Position numbers and translations under genes: made by a program. From positions 62,001 to 126,000 of the forward strand of contig CAMBDA010000001.1 of the NCBI GenBank assembly GCA_945865175.1: a stretch of 64,000 nucleotides of DNA, read 5' to 3'. This document shows, piece after piece, positions 44,731 to 52,559 of this stretch (within the stretch, counting starts at the first letter, position 1; each line of letters opens with the position of its first letter). Under the pieces are notes generated by a model. It saw nothing but the letters and a program-made list of their open reading frames with translations, was not told the origin of the DNA and made no database searches. This DNA is from an uncultured Prevotellaceae bacterium. GTDB lineage: Bacteria > Bacteroidota > Bacteroidia > Bacteroidales > Bacteroidaceae.

Positions 44731-45231
44731 TTACTTCTGGTACAGCAACCAAGCACCAGGATACTGGCCGATAAGGCTGTTGCGGCTCTGTGCAGCCTCT
44801 GCCTTGCTGTCATAGCTGGTGGCGCATACGCGGTACATCACGCCGTTGCTGGCGGTATTGGCCTGTACCACACGTGCACTGTAGCCCTTTCCGTTGAGGG
44901 TGTTTGCCAAGCCGGTGGCATTAGCCTTTACACCAAAGCTGCCTACAACCACGCTATAAGCCTTCAGGGGAGCACCTGATACCAGGGTGACGTTCTCCGT
45001 ACGTACGCTCACATTGCTGTAATCCTGAGTAGGGGTGGTGGTAGTCGTCGTGGTGGTAGTCACAGGGGTCACGCTCACAGGCGTAGTCTGCTGATTGCCC
45101 ACAACAGCGGCTTCGGTCTGTTGCGCCTTAGCCTTCTCATACGCTTTCTTGTAAGCACTCTCCTTGCTCTTGCAGGAACTCATGGCGAACACCATAACCA
45201 GGGCTGCGCCCATCCATAAATACTTTTTCAT
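44731..45231 (-). CDS. SPOR-domain lipoprotein
   Basis: A 166-residue lipoprotein with a lipobox near residues 17-20 (MSSC, Cys20). A charged helix follows (KESAYKKAYEKAKAQQ), then a linker with nine consecutive Thr residues, then a SPOR domain (about 88-166: YSVVVGSFGVKANATGLANTLNGKGYSARVV). SPOR domains bind peptidoglycan lacking stem peptides, often at division sites. The Thr run is a site where length could vary. It heads the ruvX-def-TPR run. Confidence 0.92.
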   Translation of the reverse strand: MKKYLWMGAALVMVFAMSSCKSKESAYKKAYEKAKAQQTEAAVVGNQQTTPVSVTPVTTTTTTTTTPTQDYSNVSVRTENVTLVSGAPLKAYSVVVGSFGVKANATGLANTLNGKGYSARVVQANTASNGVMYRVCATSYDSKAEAAQSRNSLIGQYPGAWLLYQK

Positions 45232-45279
45232 TTGTCTGTAATGTATGTTATTTTGAAATCAATTTCACTAAAACCTCTG

Positions 45280-45287
45280 CAAAGGTA
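45280..45287 (-). promoter_or_regulatory. -7 box for SPOR-ruvX-def run
   Basis: Minus-strand TACCTTTG, 48 nt upstream of the ATG at 45231. Confidence 0.5.
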
Positions 45288-45382
45288 ACACATTTCCCTC
45301 TACTAACCATACGAAAGGCACAAAAAAAAGTTAAATTAAGTATAAATAGTTGCATCTTGTGCCCCAATCAAAAAAAAAGCAC

Positions 45383-45390
45383 TATATTTG
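45383..45390 (+). promoter_or_regulatory. -7 box for ytxH-like gene
   Basis: TATATTTG, 31 nt before the ATG at 45422. A poly-A stretch lies just upstream. The -33 match is poor. Confidence 0.5.
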
Positions 45391-45421
45391 CACTGTTACT
45401 AACCATAAACTGCAATAAATT

Positions 45422-45631
45422 ATGAAAGCATTGAACTATCTCGTTGCATTCTTGGGCGGTGCCGCTATCGGCACTGCATGTGGTCTACTCTTTGCCCCCG
45501 AGAAGGGAAGCGACCTGCGCGAAAAAATCGCCGAGGCATTGCGCAAGCGTGGCATCCGTCTCAACCGCAAGGAAATGGACAACCTCGTTGATGAAATTGC
45601 AGAAGAACTGCAGAGCAACAAGGAAGACTAA
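45422..45631 (+). CDS. YtxH-like small membrane protein
   Basis: A 69-residue protein with a glycine-rich N-terminal membrane segment (LVAFLGGAAIGTACGLLFAPEKGSDLREKI), the YtxH/gas-vesicle-like signature, and an amphipathic helix after it. Often linked to envelope stress in other bacteria. It is the first of three small genes in a row (17- and 34-nt gaps). Confidence 0.85.
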   Translation: MKALNYLVAFLGGAAIGTACGLLFAPEKGSDLREKIAEALRKRGIRLNRKEMDNLVDEIAEELQSNKED

Positions 45632-45648
45632 CCCTCATCCCCGGAGAT

Positions 45649-46026
45649 ATGGCGGATAACACCAGCTATACAAGCCTCTTCGGGCATCTGATTCAGGAGG
45701 TGAAGCAATACCTGAGCCTCCAGAAGGAGTATGTGCTGATGGACACGGCCGACAAGCTCATCGTCATCTTGTCATCCGTGGCCATCGCCGTTGTTTGTTT
45801 CGTGCTGGGTGCCATGGCCCTGTTTTTCCTCACCTTTGCCCTGGCCCACTGGATTGGAGCCGTCACAGACAATGTGCCCTTGGGGTTCCTGTGCATTGCC
45901 CTTCTCCATCTGGCCATCCTCGTGCTCTTCTTCCGCAACCGCAACAAGTGGATCATACAGCCACTGGCCCGTGCCATCGTCCGCCTGTTCGTGAGCAAGG
46001 AGGAGACCCAGGAGCAGACATTGTGA
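45649..46026 (+). CDS. Holin-X-like (phage holin superfamily) membrane protein
   Basis: A 125-residue protein with an N-terminal amphipathic helix (SLFGHLIQEVKQYLSLQKEYV) and two membrane segments (about 37-60 and 70-93), followed by a basic tail. It matches the Actinobacteria-holin-X/YqjE-like pattern. In this context it is not a phage lysis gene: there are no phage genes near it, and it sits between YtxH-like and another small envelope protein. Confidence 0.8.
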   Translation: MADNTSYTSLFGHLIQEVKQYLSLQKEYVLMDTADKLIVILSSVAIAVVCFVLGAMALFFLTFALAHWIGAVTDNVPLGFLCIALLHLAILVLFFRNRNKWIIQPLARAIVRLFVSKEETQEQTL

Positions 46027-46060
46027 TTCACGTTGAACCCCCACGCTATCCACAGACAAT

Positions 46061-46330
46061 ATGAACAAAGCAGACCGAATAGCCGGGCAAATAGATGCCC
46101 TGCAGGCGCTCAGGGAGGAGAAAGCGCGCATCCTCAGACAGCTTCATGAGGCGGGTGCCGAGATTGGGCACACCACCAACGACATCTTCAAGCCGCTGCC
46201 CCAGGCCGAGAACAGAATCTTTACGTTCAGCAACCTGGTGAGCAACGGACTTGCAGTGTACCAAGGCATACGGATGGGAAGCAGTTTCGTGCATGCCGTC
46301 CTCAGCCTTTTCCGGAAGAAAAGAAGATAA
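46061..46330 (+). CDS. Small coiled-coil/membrane-associated protein, unknown
   Basis: An 89-residue protein. Residues 1-35 form a charged helix (DRIAGQIDALQALREEKARILRQLHEAGAEIG); residues 52-83 are moderately hydrophobic (SNLVSNGLAVYQGIRMGSSFVHAVLSLF), and the end is basic (RKKRR). Common Bacteroidales third partner of the YtxH/holin-X pair. It ends 12 nt from the convergent Kelch gene. Confidence 0.75.
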   Translation: MNKADRIAGQIDALQALREEKARILRQLHEAGAEIGHTTNDIFKPLPQAENRIFTFSNLVSNGLAVYQGIRMGSSFVHAVLSLFRKKRR

Positions 46331-46342
46331 TCCCACACACCG

Positions 46343-48328
46343 TCACCACAACCTGCCCAGCAGGCGGGTGACGGCACACCAGGAGGCGGACAACAATGTT
46401 CCCACCAGGAGGCCGGAGAGCCAGGGAGAGGAGGCAGAGGCCATAAACGAGGGAAGTATGGCATAAACGGCATCGAGCGACATATCGGCCCCCACACCAT
46501 TCATACGTATGCAGCCATACATCGCCATTCCCATCACCAGACACAATACCACACACAATCCACCCATCCATCGGTAACCGCTCAAAGCGGCCCCGCCTGC
46601 TGCGGGCATGGGCACATACATGGCAGTGGAAAGCAGACAGAGGGAGAACAGCACAAAGCCCACCCATAACGGATGAACCGCCCCACAGGCATACAAGCCC
46701 TGGGCATCAGCCAATGCGGAGAACAACGAGGTGCCGCCTGTCCATCCCTGACAGAGGGCCATTCCCGTTACTGCCACAACTGCTACCAGCAGGAAGGCAA
46801 GCTGCAGCAGATTGGACCACAATATGCTGCGTTTCCCGCACAGCACCAATAGCACCGACACCACTGCCGTCAGCAGGGCATAGCTCCACAGCGGATAGCC
46901 TGTAGCCTGGGACAACAGGAAAGCGGGCACAAACAGCCACCAGGCAATCCCACACACAGCCAGCAAGCGCGTCCAAAGGGAAGGAGCGTTCACTTCGGGC
47001 TTGCGCAGACGACGCCGGAGCAGCCGGGACGTACACCACACATAGGCTATGCCTGACAGCAGCAACGGCACCACACCCGCATGGAGATACACCAGTGTGG
47101 GAAGCAGCCACATAAACCAGCCGCCACACAAGGTGGCCAGCAAGGACAACGACTGCAGCCACCGGCAGGCAGGCACATCGGCCGAGGCGGACCTACGCTT
47201 CATGCCCACGACAAGGAGCACAAAACACAAGGCTACACCACAGACCACCAGCAGGCCTTCGGTACGAAAGCCGCGTGTGCGCACCACTTCCACACAGGAC
47301 ACATCGCTGGTGCGTATGCCCGGCATCAGTTCACCGCCTGCCAGGAACCAGAAGTCGCCTATCTTGGTCCAGGTGGCTCCGGCCCGTGCCAGTGAGGGAT
47401 GACCGGGAATGACGGTCCATGAATCGGTGAAGGTATTATATGCCAACAGGTTGGGCTGGAACTTGTACCACGAGGCATCATGACGGAAATAGCCTGTAGC
47501 TGCCAGCTGGGGCGTGTTGATGGCATCGGTAAAGATGGCAGCATCCACACCGCCCTCCACCAGTATCGTGGTAGCGCCCTCGGTACGCACACACGTGCCC
47601 ACCGTAGGCAGGTCGGTCACATCCTTGTCCTTCCATTCCAGACGGCGCCATTCCTGCGTGCGCAGGTCCATGCAGAGTCCGTCGCGATGCACATAGCCCT
47701 TGGCCGAGGGGGTGGCAGGCGAAAAGCCGCCCATCACATACAGTCCGGCGCCCCAGGGATTGCGTTGGATGGTTACTACGGGTTGGATGCGGGCATCACC
47801 CGGCATCTCGCCCACCTTCTCCCAAGCCTTGCCGTTGGGCCATTCCAGCCGGTACACGTCGAAATTGGGCACGCTGTCCGACTGACCGCCGGCCACATAC
47901 ACATAACCGTCCCAGAAGGCTCCGCCCAGATTGTGCAGTCCCTTGGGCAGAGAGGGGAAGAAGGCCCGGGCACCACGGTCGAAATCCCATTGTGAAGATT
48001 GCGTCTTGCGATAGGTGACATTGCGCTCCATCGTCACCTCGGCAATCGAAGTCACGCCATCAGCCGTGCCGCCCACACACACCGTGCCCTGCGACACGGG
48101 CACACAAGCACCGTAGGCCACTGGGTAGAACCTTTTCTGCCCGCCATCGGCCAGTGGAAGGTCGGGAAAATTGCATCCGCCCCACGTGCGCAGCATCCCA
48201 TTATGCAAACCGGCAAAATGACCCGACACCGCCGTATGCAGCGGCACCACAGGGGTCACATACACCTTGTATTGTGCCTTTGCCATGAGACCGGCAAAGG
48301 CGCACATCAAAACCATTAAATATCTCAT
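46343..48328 (-). CDS. Kelch-type mutarotase-like propeller fused to a polytopic membrane domain
   Basis: A 661-residue protein. A signal peptide (about 1-18) precedes a six-bladed Kelch propeller (about 20-355: GGCNFPDLPLADGGQKRFYPVAYG, GGTADGVTSIAEV, GYVYVAGGQSD, GLYVMGGFSPATP, FWFLAGGELMPG), like cyclically permuted NanM sialic-acid mutarotases. From about 367 to the end there are eight to nine hydrophobic segments. Related Bacteroidota mutarotases are fused to sodium:solute symporters; here symporter motifs are hard to see, so the membrane half may be diverged or degenerate. The start shares one base with the GH95 stop (TGATG), so it is translationally coupled to the fucosidase. Confidence 0.82.
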   Translation of the reverse strand: MRYLMVLMCAFAGLMAKAQYKVYVTPVVPLHTAVSGHFAGLHNGMLRTWGGCNFPDLPLADGGQKRFYPVAYGACVPVSQGTVCVGGTADGVTSIAEVTMERNVTYRKTQSSQWDFDRGARAFFPSLPKGLHNLGGAFWDGYVYVAGGQSDSVPNFDVYRLEWPNGKAWEKVGEMPGDARIQPVVTIQRNPWGAGLYVMGGFSPATPSAKGYVHRDGLCMDLRTQEWRRLEWKDKDVTDLPTVGTCVRTEGATTILVEGGVDAAIFTDAINTPQLAATGYFRHDASWYKFQPNLLAYNTFTDSWTVIPGHPSLARAGATWTKIGDFWFLAGGELMPGIRTSDVSCVEVVRTRGFRTEGLLVVCGVALCFVLLVVGMKRRSASADVPACRWLQSLSLLATLCGGWFMWLLPTLVYLHAGVVPLLLSGIAYVWCTSRLLRRRLRKPEVNAPSLWTRLLAVCGIAWWLFVPAFLLSQATGYPLWSYALLTAVVSVLLVLCGKRSILWSNLLQLAFLLVAVVAVTGMALCQGWTGGTSLFSALADAQGLYACGAVHPLWVGFVLFSLCLLSTAMYVPMPAAGGAALSGYRWMGGLCVVLCLVMGMAMYGCIRMNGVGADMSLDAVYAILPSFMASASSPWLSGLLVGTLLSASWCAVTRLLGRLW

Positions 48329-50745
48329 CAGAACAGAATATTATATTTTCCACCCTTCTGGGTAGCAAACTCAATCATATCATCCGACAACACCTTCACC
48401 TGCACCTTCTTGCCCTTCACCTGGGCACGGGAGATTCCCTTGTAGCGAAGCGTACACGTGCCACCGCTGCGGCTCAGCACCGTAGCTTCTGTCAGCCGTG
48501 CATCGGCCCATTGCTGGTCCACCTGAAAATTACCCACGGCACACAAGCCGCTCACATGACCGTCTTGCCAGTTGTCGGGCAGGGCCGGAAGTAGCTGTAT
48601 CACACCCGAATGGCTTTGCAGGAGCATCTCGGCCATACCCGCACACACTCCGAAATTGCCGTCAATTTGGAAGGGGGCATGGGAGTCGAACAGGTTGTAA
48701 TAGACACCGCCGGCATACTGGTTCACACCGAAACTGGTGGAATGGCGCAGGGCATTGCGCAGAATCTTGTGGGCATGGTTGCCGTCCAGTGCTCTTGCCC
48801 AAAGGCACACCTTCCATCCCATCGACCATCCGGTAGCCTCGTCGCCACGCAGCTTGAGCGAATTGACGGCGGGCCCGAAATATTCGCTGTCCGTGGTAAT
48901 GTCGCTCAGGGGATAGAGTGCCATCAGGTGGCTGATATGGCGGTGGGAGGCATCGTGTGTCACATCATAGGTGGCATATTTCCATTCGCGCAGCAAGGTT
49001 TCACCCTTCTTCACGCCATTCCTGGGATTGGTCCATGCACGGTCCGCCTCCTGATGGGCAGTATAGGTTTCCGTGTGAAGGCCGCGGTCGGTTTTTTCCA
49101 GATAGGAATCAAGCCGCTGTACGTCGGACGCTGTCAGTCCGCACGCTTCGGGGCCCAGGATGTCCACGCTGCTCTTTACGCTCTGCAGCAGGGCGTATAT
49201 GAGCTGCTGGGCATGGGCCGTTCCGTCTTCCTTGGGATAATCGCCCTGCTCGGGGCTGAACTCATCGGGAGCCACATACGTGCCGTCGGGCTTGAAGCCC
49301 CAGCGTTCGCTGCCCCGGTCCGCAATCATCCGCTCCATCCAGAACTGGGCACAGGTCCACATCACGGGGAAGGCTCGCTTCAGGAATGCCTTGTCCAGCG
49401 TGAAACGGTAGTGCTGCCACAGATGACTGCAATACCATGCATTGGCCACAAAATAGTTGTTGCCCCATGTGCTCATTCCGCCAAAGATATTGTTCTCGGT
49501 GAAGCAGGTCCATCCCGTCTTCACCTTCCCATACTCCGTGGCGGCACGATGCCAGTTGTCTCTGCCTGCCATATTAATAATGTAATTAAGGAAAGGCAGA
49601 TGCATCTCGGAGAGGTTGGTCGGCTCGGCCGGCCAGTAGTTCATCTGCACGTTGATATTGGAATGGATGTCGCTGTGCCAGGGGGCCTGGCTCACATTGT
49701 TCCAGATGCCCTGCAGGTTGCTGGGCACATCCACACCACGGCTCGACGCAATCTCCAGATAGCGTCCGTAGGCAAAGTAGAGTTGCTCCAGGAACAGCAC
49801 ATCCGGCTCGCGGCCCGTCACATATTTGTCCGAATTATAATGGCGCACCAGCGCATCGGTGGGCAGCTGGCTGGCAGCCTTGCCCAGCTGGAGGTCCACA
49901 CGCCCCATATAGGCAGTGAAATCCTTCACATGCGCCTTGTGTATTTTCTTCCATCCCTTCTTGCTGGCCTTGTCCACACGCTGTGCCACCGACTGCTCCA
50001 GTTGGCTGGGGTCTGAGACGAAATCAGGGGCCACTGCGTCATAATTGGTTGCACCCACCAGGACGAGGGTCACCTCCTGGGCATGCTGCACCTCCATGCC
50101 GCGAGGACCGGCCGAGAGGGAGGCCTTCTTTCCTTCCGTGCCCACACGCAAGCGGGCATCGTAGCTCACCGTGGTAAGCTTGCCCGAGAAATGGGCATCG
50201 CTGCCTGCATAGGCCACAACGGGGTCGCCCAGTTCCTTGCCGGGCTGGACGGAGATGCGCAGATGCAGGCCCGAAGGATTCGTGGTGGTGTGGCGCACCA
50301 CAATGGCACCATCCGGATAGGAGGCAAGGTAGCGACGGGAGTAGCTGTAGCCGTTCAGACGGTAGTCCACACCGCCCACGGCCTCCTCCAAATCGAGGTA
50401 ACGCACATAGTCGGCAGCCTTGCTGTCGGTGCCACCGTCAAGGTCCTCTACCAGCACGGACCCGAAATTCCTGTAGAAACCATACTCGCCCATGTCCGAG
50501 GGACCACCCGTCCACAGGGTTTTCTCGTTGAACTGGATTTCGTCGCAACCCACTCCTCCAAACAGGCAGGCACCGAGCTGGCCGTTGCCGATGGGCAGCG
50601 AATATTCCATCCAGATATTGTCGGATTGCTGGGCCGTAGCAGGTCTGTCATACCATAACGTGAGGGGATGAACGGGTTGGAAGGCATCAGCCACTGCCGA
50701 TGCGCACCAAAACAGAGAAAGTAGAAAATACAGTCTGAATGTCAT
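48328..50745 (-). CDS. GH95 alpha-L-fucosidase
   Basis: An 805-residue secreted enzyme (signal peptide about 1-21). The N-terminal beta domain covers about 25-235 (LWYDRPATAQQSDNIWMEYSLPIGNGQLGACLFGG). The (alpha/alpha)6 barrel carries the GH95 landmarks WHSDIHSNINVQMNYWPAEPTNLSE (substrate Asn pair), GWTCFTENNIFGG, HRHISHLMALYPLSDI, GWSMGWKV and FQIDGNFGVCAGMAEML (catalytic Asp). It hydrolyses alpha-1,2-fucosyl or related L-galactosyl links on host or plant glycans. Coupled to the Kelch-membrane gene, suggesting release followed by handling of the freed sugar. Confidence 0.94.
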   Translation of the reverse strand: MTFRLYFLLSLFWCASAVADAFQPVHPLTLWYDRPATAQQSDNIWMEYSLPIGNGQLGACLFGGVGCDEIQFNEKTLWTGGPSDMGEYGFYRNFGSVLVEDLDGGTDSKAADYVRYLDLEEAVGGVDYRLNGYSYSRRYLASYPDGAIVVRHTTTNPSGLHLRISVQPGKELGDPVVAYAGSDAHFSGKLTTVSYDARLRVGTEGKKASLSAGPRGMEVQHAQEVTLVLVGATNYDAVAPDFVSDPSQLEQSVAQRVDKASKKGWKKIHKAHVKDFTAYMGRVDLQLGKAASQLPTDALVRHYNSDKYVTGREPDVLFLEQLYFAYGRYLEIASSRGVDVPSNLQGIWNNVSQAPWHSDIHSNINVQMNYWPAEPTNLSEMHLPFLNYIINMAGRDNWHRAATEYGKVKTGWTCFTENNIFGGMSTWGNNYFVANAWYCSHLWQHYRFTLDKAFLKRAFPVMWTCAQFWMERMIADRGSERWGFKPDGTYVAPDEFSPEQGDYPKEDGTAHAQQLIYALLQSVKSSVDILGPEACGLTASDVQRLDSYLEKTDRGLHTETYTAHQEADRAWTNPRNGVKKGETLLREWKYATYDVTHDASHRHISHLMALYPLSDITTDSEYFGPAVNSLKLRGDEATGWSMGWKVCLWARALDGNHAHKILRNALRHSTSFGVNQYAGGVYYNLFDSHAPFQIDGNFGVCAGMAEMLLQSHSGVIQLLPALPDNWQDGHVSGLCAVGNFQVDQQWADARLTEATVLSRSGGTCTLRYKGISRAQVKGKKVQVKVLSDDMIEFATQKGGKYNILF

Positions 50746-50787
50746 GATGTGTGAGTGTTTTCTTGTTGTTTATCGTTTATTTTCCCA

Positions 50788-50819
50788 CAAAATTACACTA
50801 TATTTCGCATTCTTCCAAA
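50788..50819 (-). promoter_or_regulatory. Promoter of GH95-Kelch operon
   Basis: Minus strand: TTTG at 50819-50816, 20 nt, then TAATTTTG at 50795-50788, 42 nt upstream of the ATG. Confidence 0.72.
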
Positions 50820-50847
50820 AAAAACATGGCATTTAAGCACAATTATC

Positions 50848-50878
50848 TTGGTCAATTCAAAAAAAAGCTGTAATTTTG
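50848..50878 (+). promoter_or_regulatory. Promoter of tRNA-Thr
   Basis: TTGG at 50848-50851, 19 nt, then TAATTTTG at 50871-50878, 22 nt before the tRNA. Confidence 0.6.
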
Positions 50879-50900
50879 CACCCGCAAACGAGAAATTGTT

Positions 50901-50972
<72 letters not shown>

Positions 50973-51001
50973 CTCTCCCAAACAGATTTTTCCCCATTTC
51001 T

Positions 51002-51032
51002 TTTGAGATTTCAAGAAGTATTCGTACCTTTG
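51002..51032 (+). promoter_or_regulatory. Promoter of ZIP transporter
   Basis: TTTG at 51002-51005, 19 nt, then TACCTTTG at 51025-51032; full consensus, 31 nt before the ATG. Confidence 0.8.
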
Positions 51033-51063
51033 CCCTATAAATACATCTATTCTTCTATTGCGT

Positions 51064-51822
51064 ATGGATAATATGACATGGGTATGGGTGAGTGCATTGG
51101 GATTGTGCATCTCCACTGTGATAGGCGCTGCGCTGGGCTTCTGCTTCAAGGAACTGCCCCACAAATGGAACGACACCGTGCTGGGTTACTGCGCGGGAGT
51201 CATGCTGGCTGCGTCCACCCTGGGGCTTATCGTGCCTGCCTTCAGCCTCACCACCAGCCACTGGGAATGGGGAACTGTGGCCATTGGCGTGATGGCCGGT
51301 GCCTATTTCCTCAATCTGCTCGACTATCTCACGCCTCACCTCCATCACATCACGGGGCTCGAACAGGAACAGCATGCCCACAACACCCACCTCAACCACA
51401 TCCTGCTCTTTGTCATGGCCATTGCCCTCCACAAACTGCCCGAAGGCATAGCAGCCGGTGTAAGCATGAGCGACACGGCCGACGGCCAGGCCTCACTGGC
51501 CGTAACTGCCGGCATTGCACTCCAGAACATCCCCGAAGGGATGGTCATCATTGCCCCTTTGCTGATGGCGGGGGTGAAGCGTGGCCGCACGGTACTCATA
51601 TCCATCTCCATCGGTCTGCTCGAAGTGGTGGGGGTATGGATTGGTTTTGCCCTGGGAGCAGCCTCTCAGGCATTCCTCCCCATCATGCTTGGATTTGCTG
51701 GCGGAGCCATGCTCTATGTCACCTCCGACGAGATGATTCCCGAGACTCACACCCACGGCTTCCAGAAACAGGCCACCTATGCCCTACTCCTGGGGTTCAT
51801 CACCTTCCTCCTGATTGAATGA
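51064..51822 (+). CDS. ZIP-family divalent metal transporter
   Basis: A 252-residue ZIP permease with eight hydrophobic segments. The metal path lies in TM4 (MAIALHKLPEGIAAGVS) and TM5 (TAGIALQNIPEGMVIIAPLL). A His-rich loop (LHHITGLEQEQHAHNTHLNH) between TM3 and TM4 is the usual metal-sensing segment. Likely zinc or a broader range. It starts at the ATG at 51064 after a consensus promoter and probably shares a transcript with bcp. Confidence 0.93.
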   Translation: MDNMTWVWVSALGLCISTVIGAALGFCFKELPHKWNDTVLGYCAGVMLAASTLGLIVPAFSLTTSHWEWGTVAIGVMAGAYFLNLLDYLTPHLHHITGLEQEQHAHNTHLNHILLFVMAIALHKLPEGIAAGVSMSDTADGQASLAVTAGIALQNIPEGMVIIAPLLMAGVKRGRTVLISISIGLLEVVGVWIGFALGAASQAFLPIMLGFAGGAMLYVTSDEMIPETHTHGFQKQATYALLLGFITFLLIE

Positions 51823-51860
51823 CATTCTATATACATTAATTAATATATATACATTACAGC

Positions 51861-52316
51861 ATGAATATTGGCGACACAATTCCTGAAGTGCTAGGCATCG
51901 ATCAGGACGGAAATGAAATCAAGGCATCTGCCTATCGTGGAAAAAAGATTGTACTCTACAGCTACCCCAAGGCCAACACTCCTGGATGTACGGCCGAAGC
52001 CTGTTCCCTGCAGGCCCACATGGCCGAACTGGAAGCCGCAGGCTATGCCATCATCGGCGTAAGCAAGGACAAGCCCGAATTGCAAAAGAAGTTTGCCGAC
52101 AAGTACGGACTCACCTTCCCCCTTATCGCAGACACCGACACCACCCTACTCCAGACGCTGGGTTGCTGGGGCGAGAAAGTGGCATGCGGCAGACGTACCA
52201 TCGGCACCCTCCGCACCACCTACCTCGTAGACGAGAACGGCGTAATCGAGAAAATTTTCTCCCCCAAGGAAATCAAGACAAAAATTCACGCCGAGCAGAT
52301 TCTGGGACTGGTGTAA
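51861..52316 (+). CDS. bcp: Thioredoxin-dependent peroxiredoxin Bcp
   Basis: A 151-residue peroxiredoxin reducing hydroperoxides. The active site is SYPKANTPGCTAEACSL: peroxidatic Cys43 and a resolving Cys48 in the same helix, as in E. coli Bcp. The C-terminus GTLRTTYLVDENGVIEKIF is typical. It follows the ZIP gene by 38 nt on the plus strand. Confidence 0.96.
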   Translation: MNIGDTIPEVLGIDQDGNEIKASAYRGKKIVLYSYPKANTPGCTAEACSLQAHMAELEAAGYAIIGVSKDKPELQKKFADKYGLTFPLIADTDTTLLQTLGCWGEKVACGRRTIGTLRTTYLVDENGVIEKIFSPKEIKTKIHAEQILGLV

Positions 52317-52379
52317 GGGTGGCCTATCGTCATCGTCCACCAGCGGACAGTCCAAGACCGTCAACGTAGCTCGTTAACC

Positions 52380-52464
52380 ATCTAAACATACCTTGCCAAC
52401 TATCTAAACATACTTTGCCATTTATCTTTAGATACTTTGCCATTTATGTTGACATACTTTTTTG
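52380..52464. repeat. Four tandem 22-bp repeats
   Basis: Units start at 52380, 52402, 52424 and 52446 with an exact 22-bp period. Consensus ATCTAAACATACTTTGCCA plus 3 nt; the third has TTTAGATAC and the last is degenerate. The 22-bp period (two helical turns) puts all units on one face of the DNA. Confidence 0.9.
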
Positions 52465-52497
52465 GGGGTGTTTTGGACGCTATCGGTGAGGACATAC

Positions 52498-52540
52498 ATT
52501 CAAAAAAGGCTATCCTTTGGGGGGATAGCCTTTTTTGAAT
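52498..52540. terminator. Bidirectional rho-independent terminator
   Basis: A perfect 18-bp stem (52498-52515 with 52523-52540) with a 7-nt loop; poly-A on the left and poly-T on the right serve bcp (plus) and the SusD operon (minus). Confidence 0.92.
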
Positions 52541-52559
52541 TATCGGGGGGAATCTGGGA

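Noticed and set aside
45649..46026. Phage lysis cassette based on the holin-like gene
   Set aside because: No endolysin, tail or integrase genes nearby, and the neighbours are envelope proteins.
48610..50016. A 468-codon plus-strand frame opposite the GH95 gene
   Set aside because: An antisense shadow of a complete fucosidase.
52380..52464. CRISPR array
   Set aside because: Units are 19-22 bp with 3-nt gaps, no spacers, and there are no cas genes in the window.
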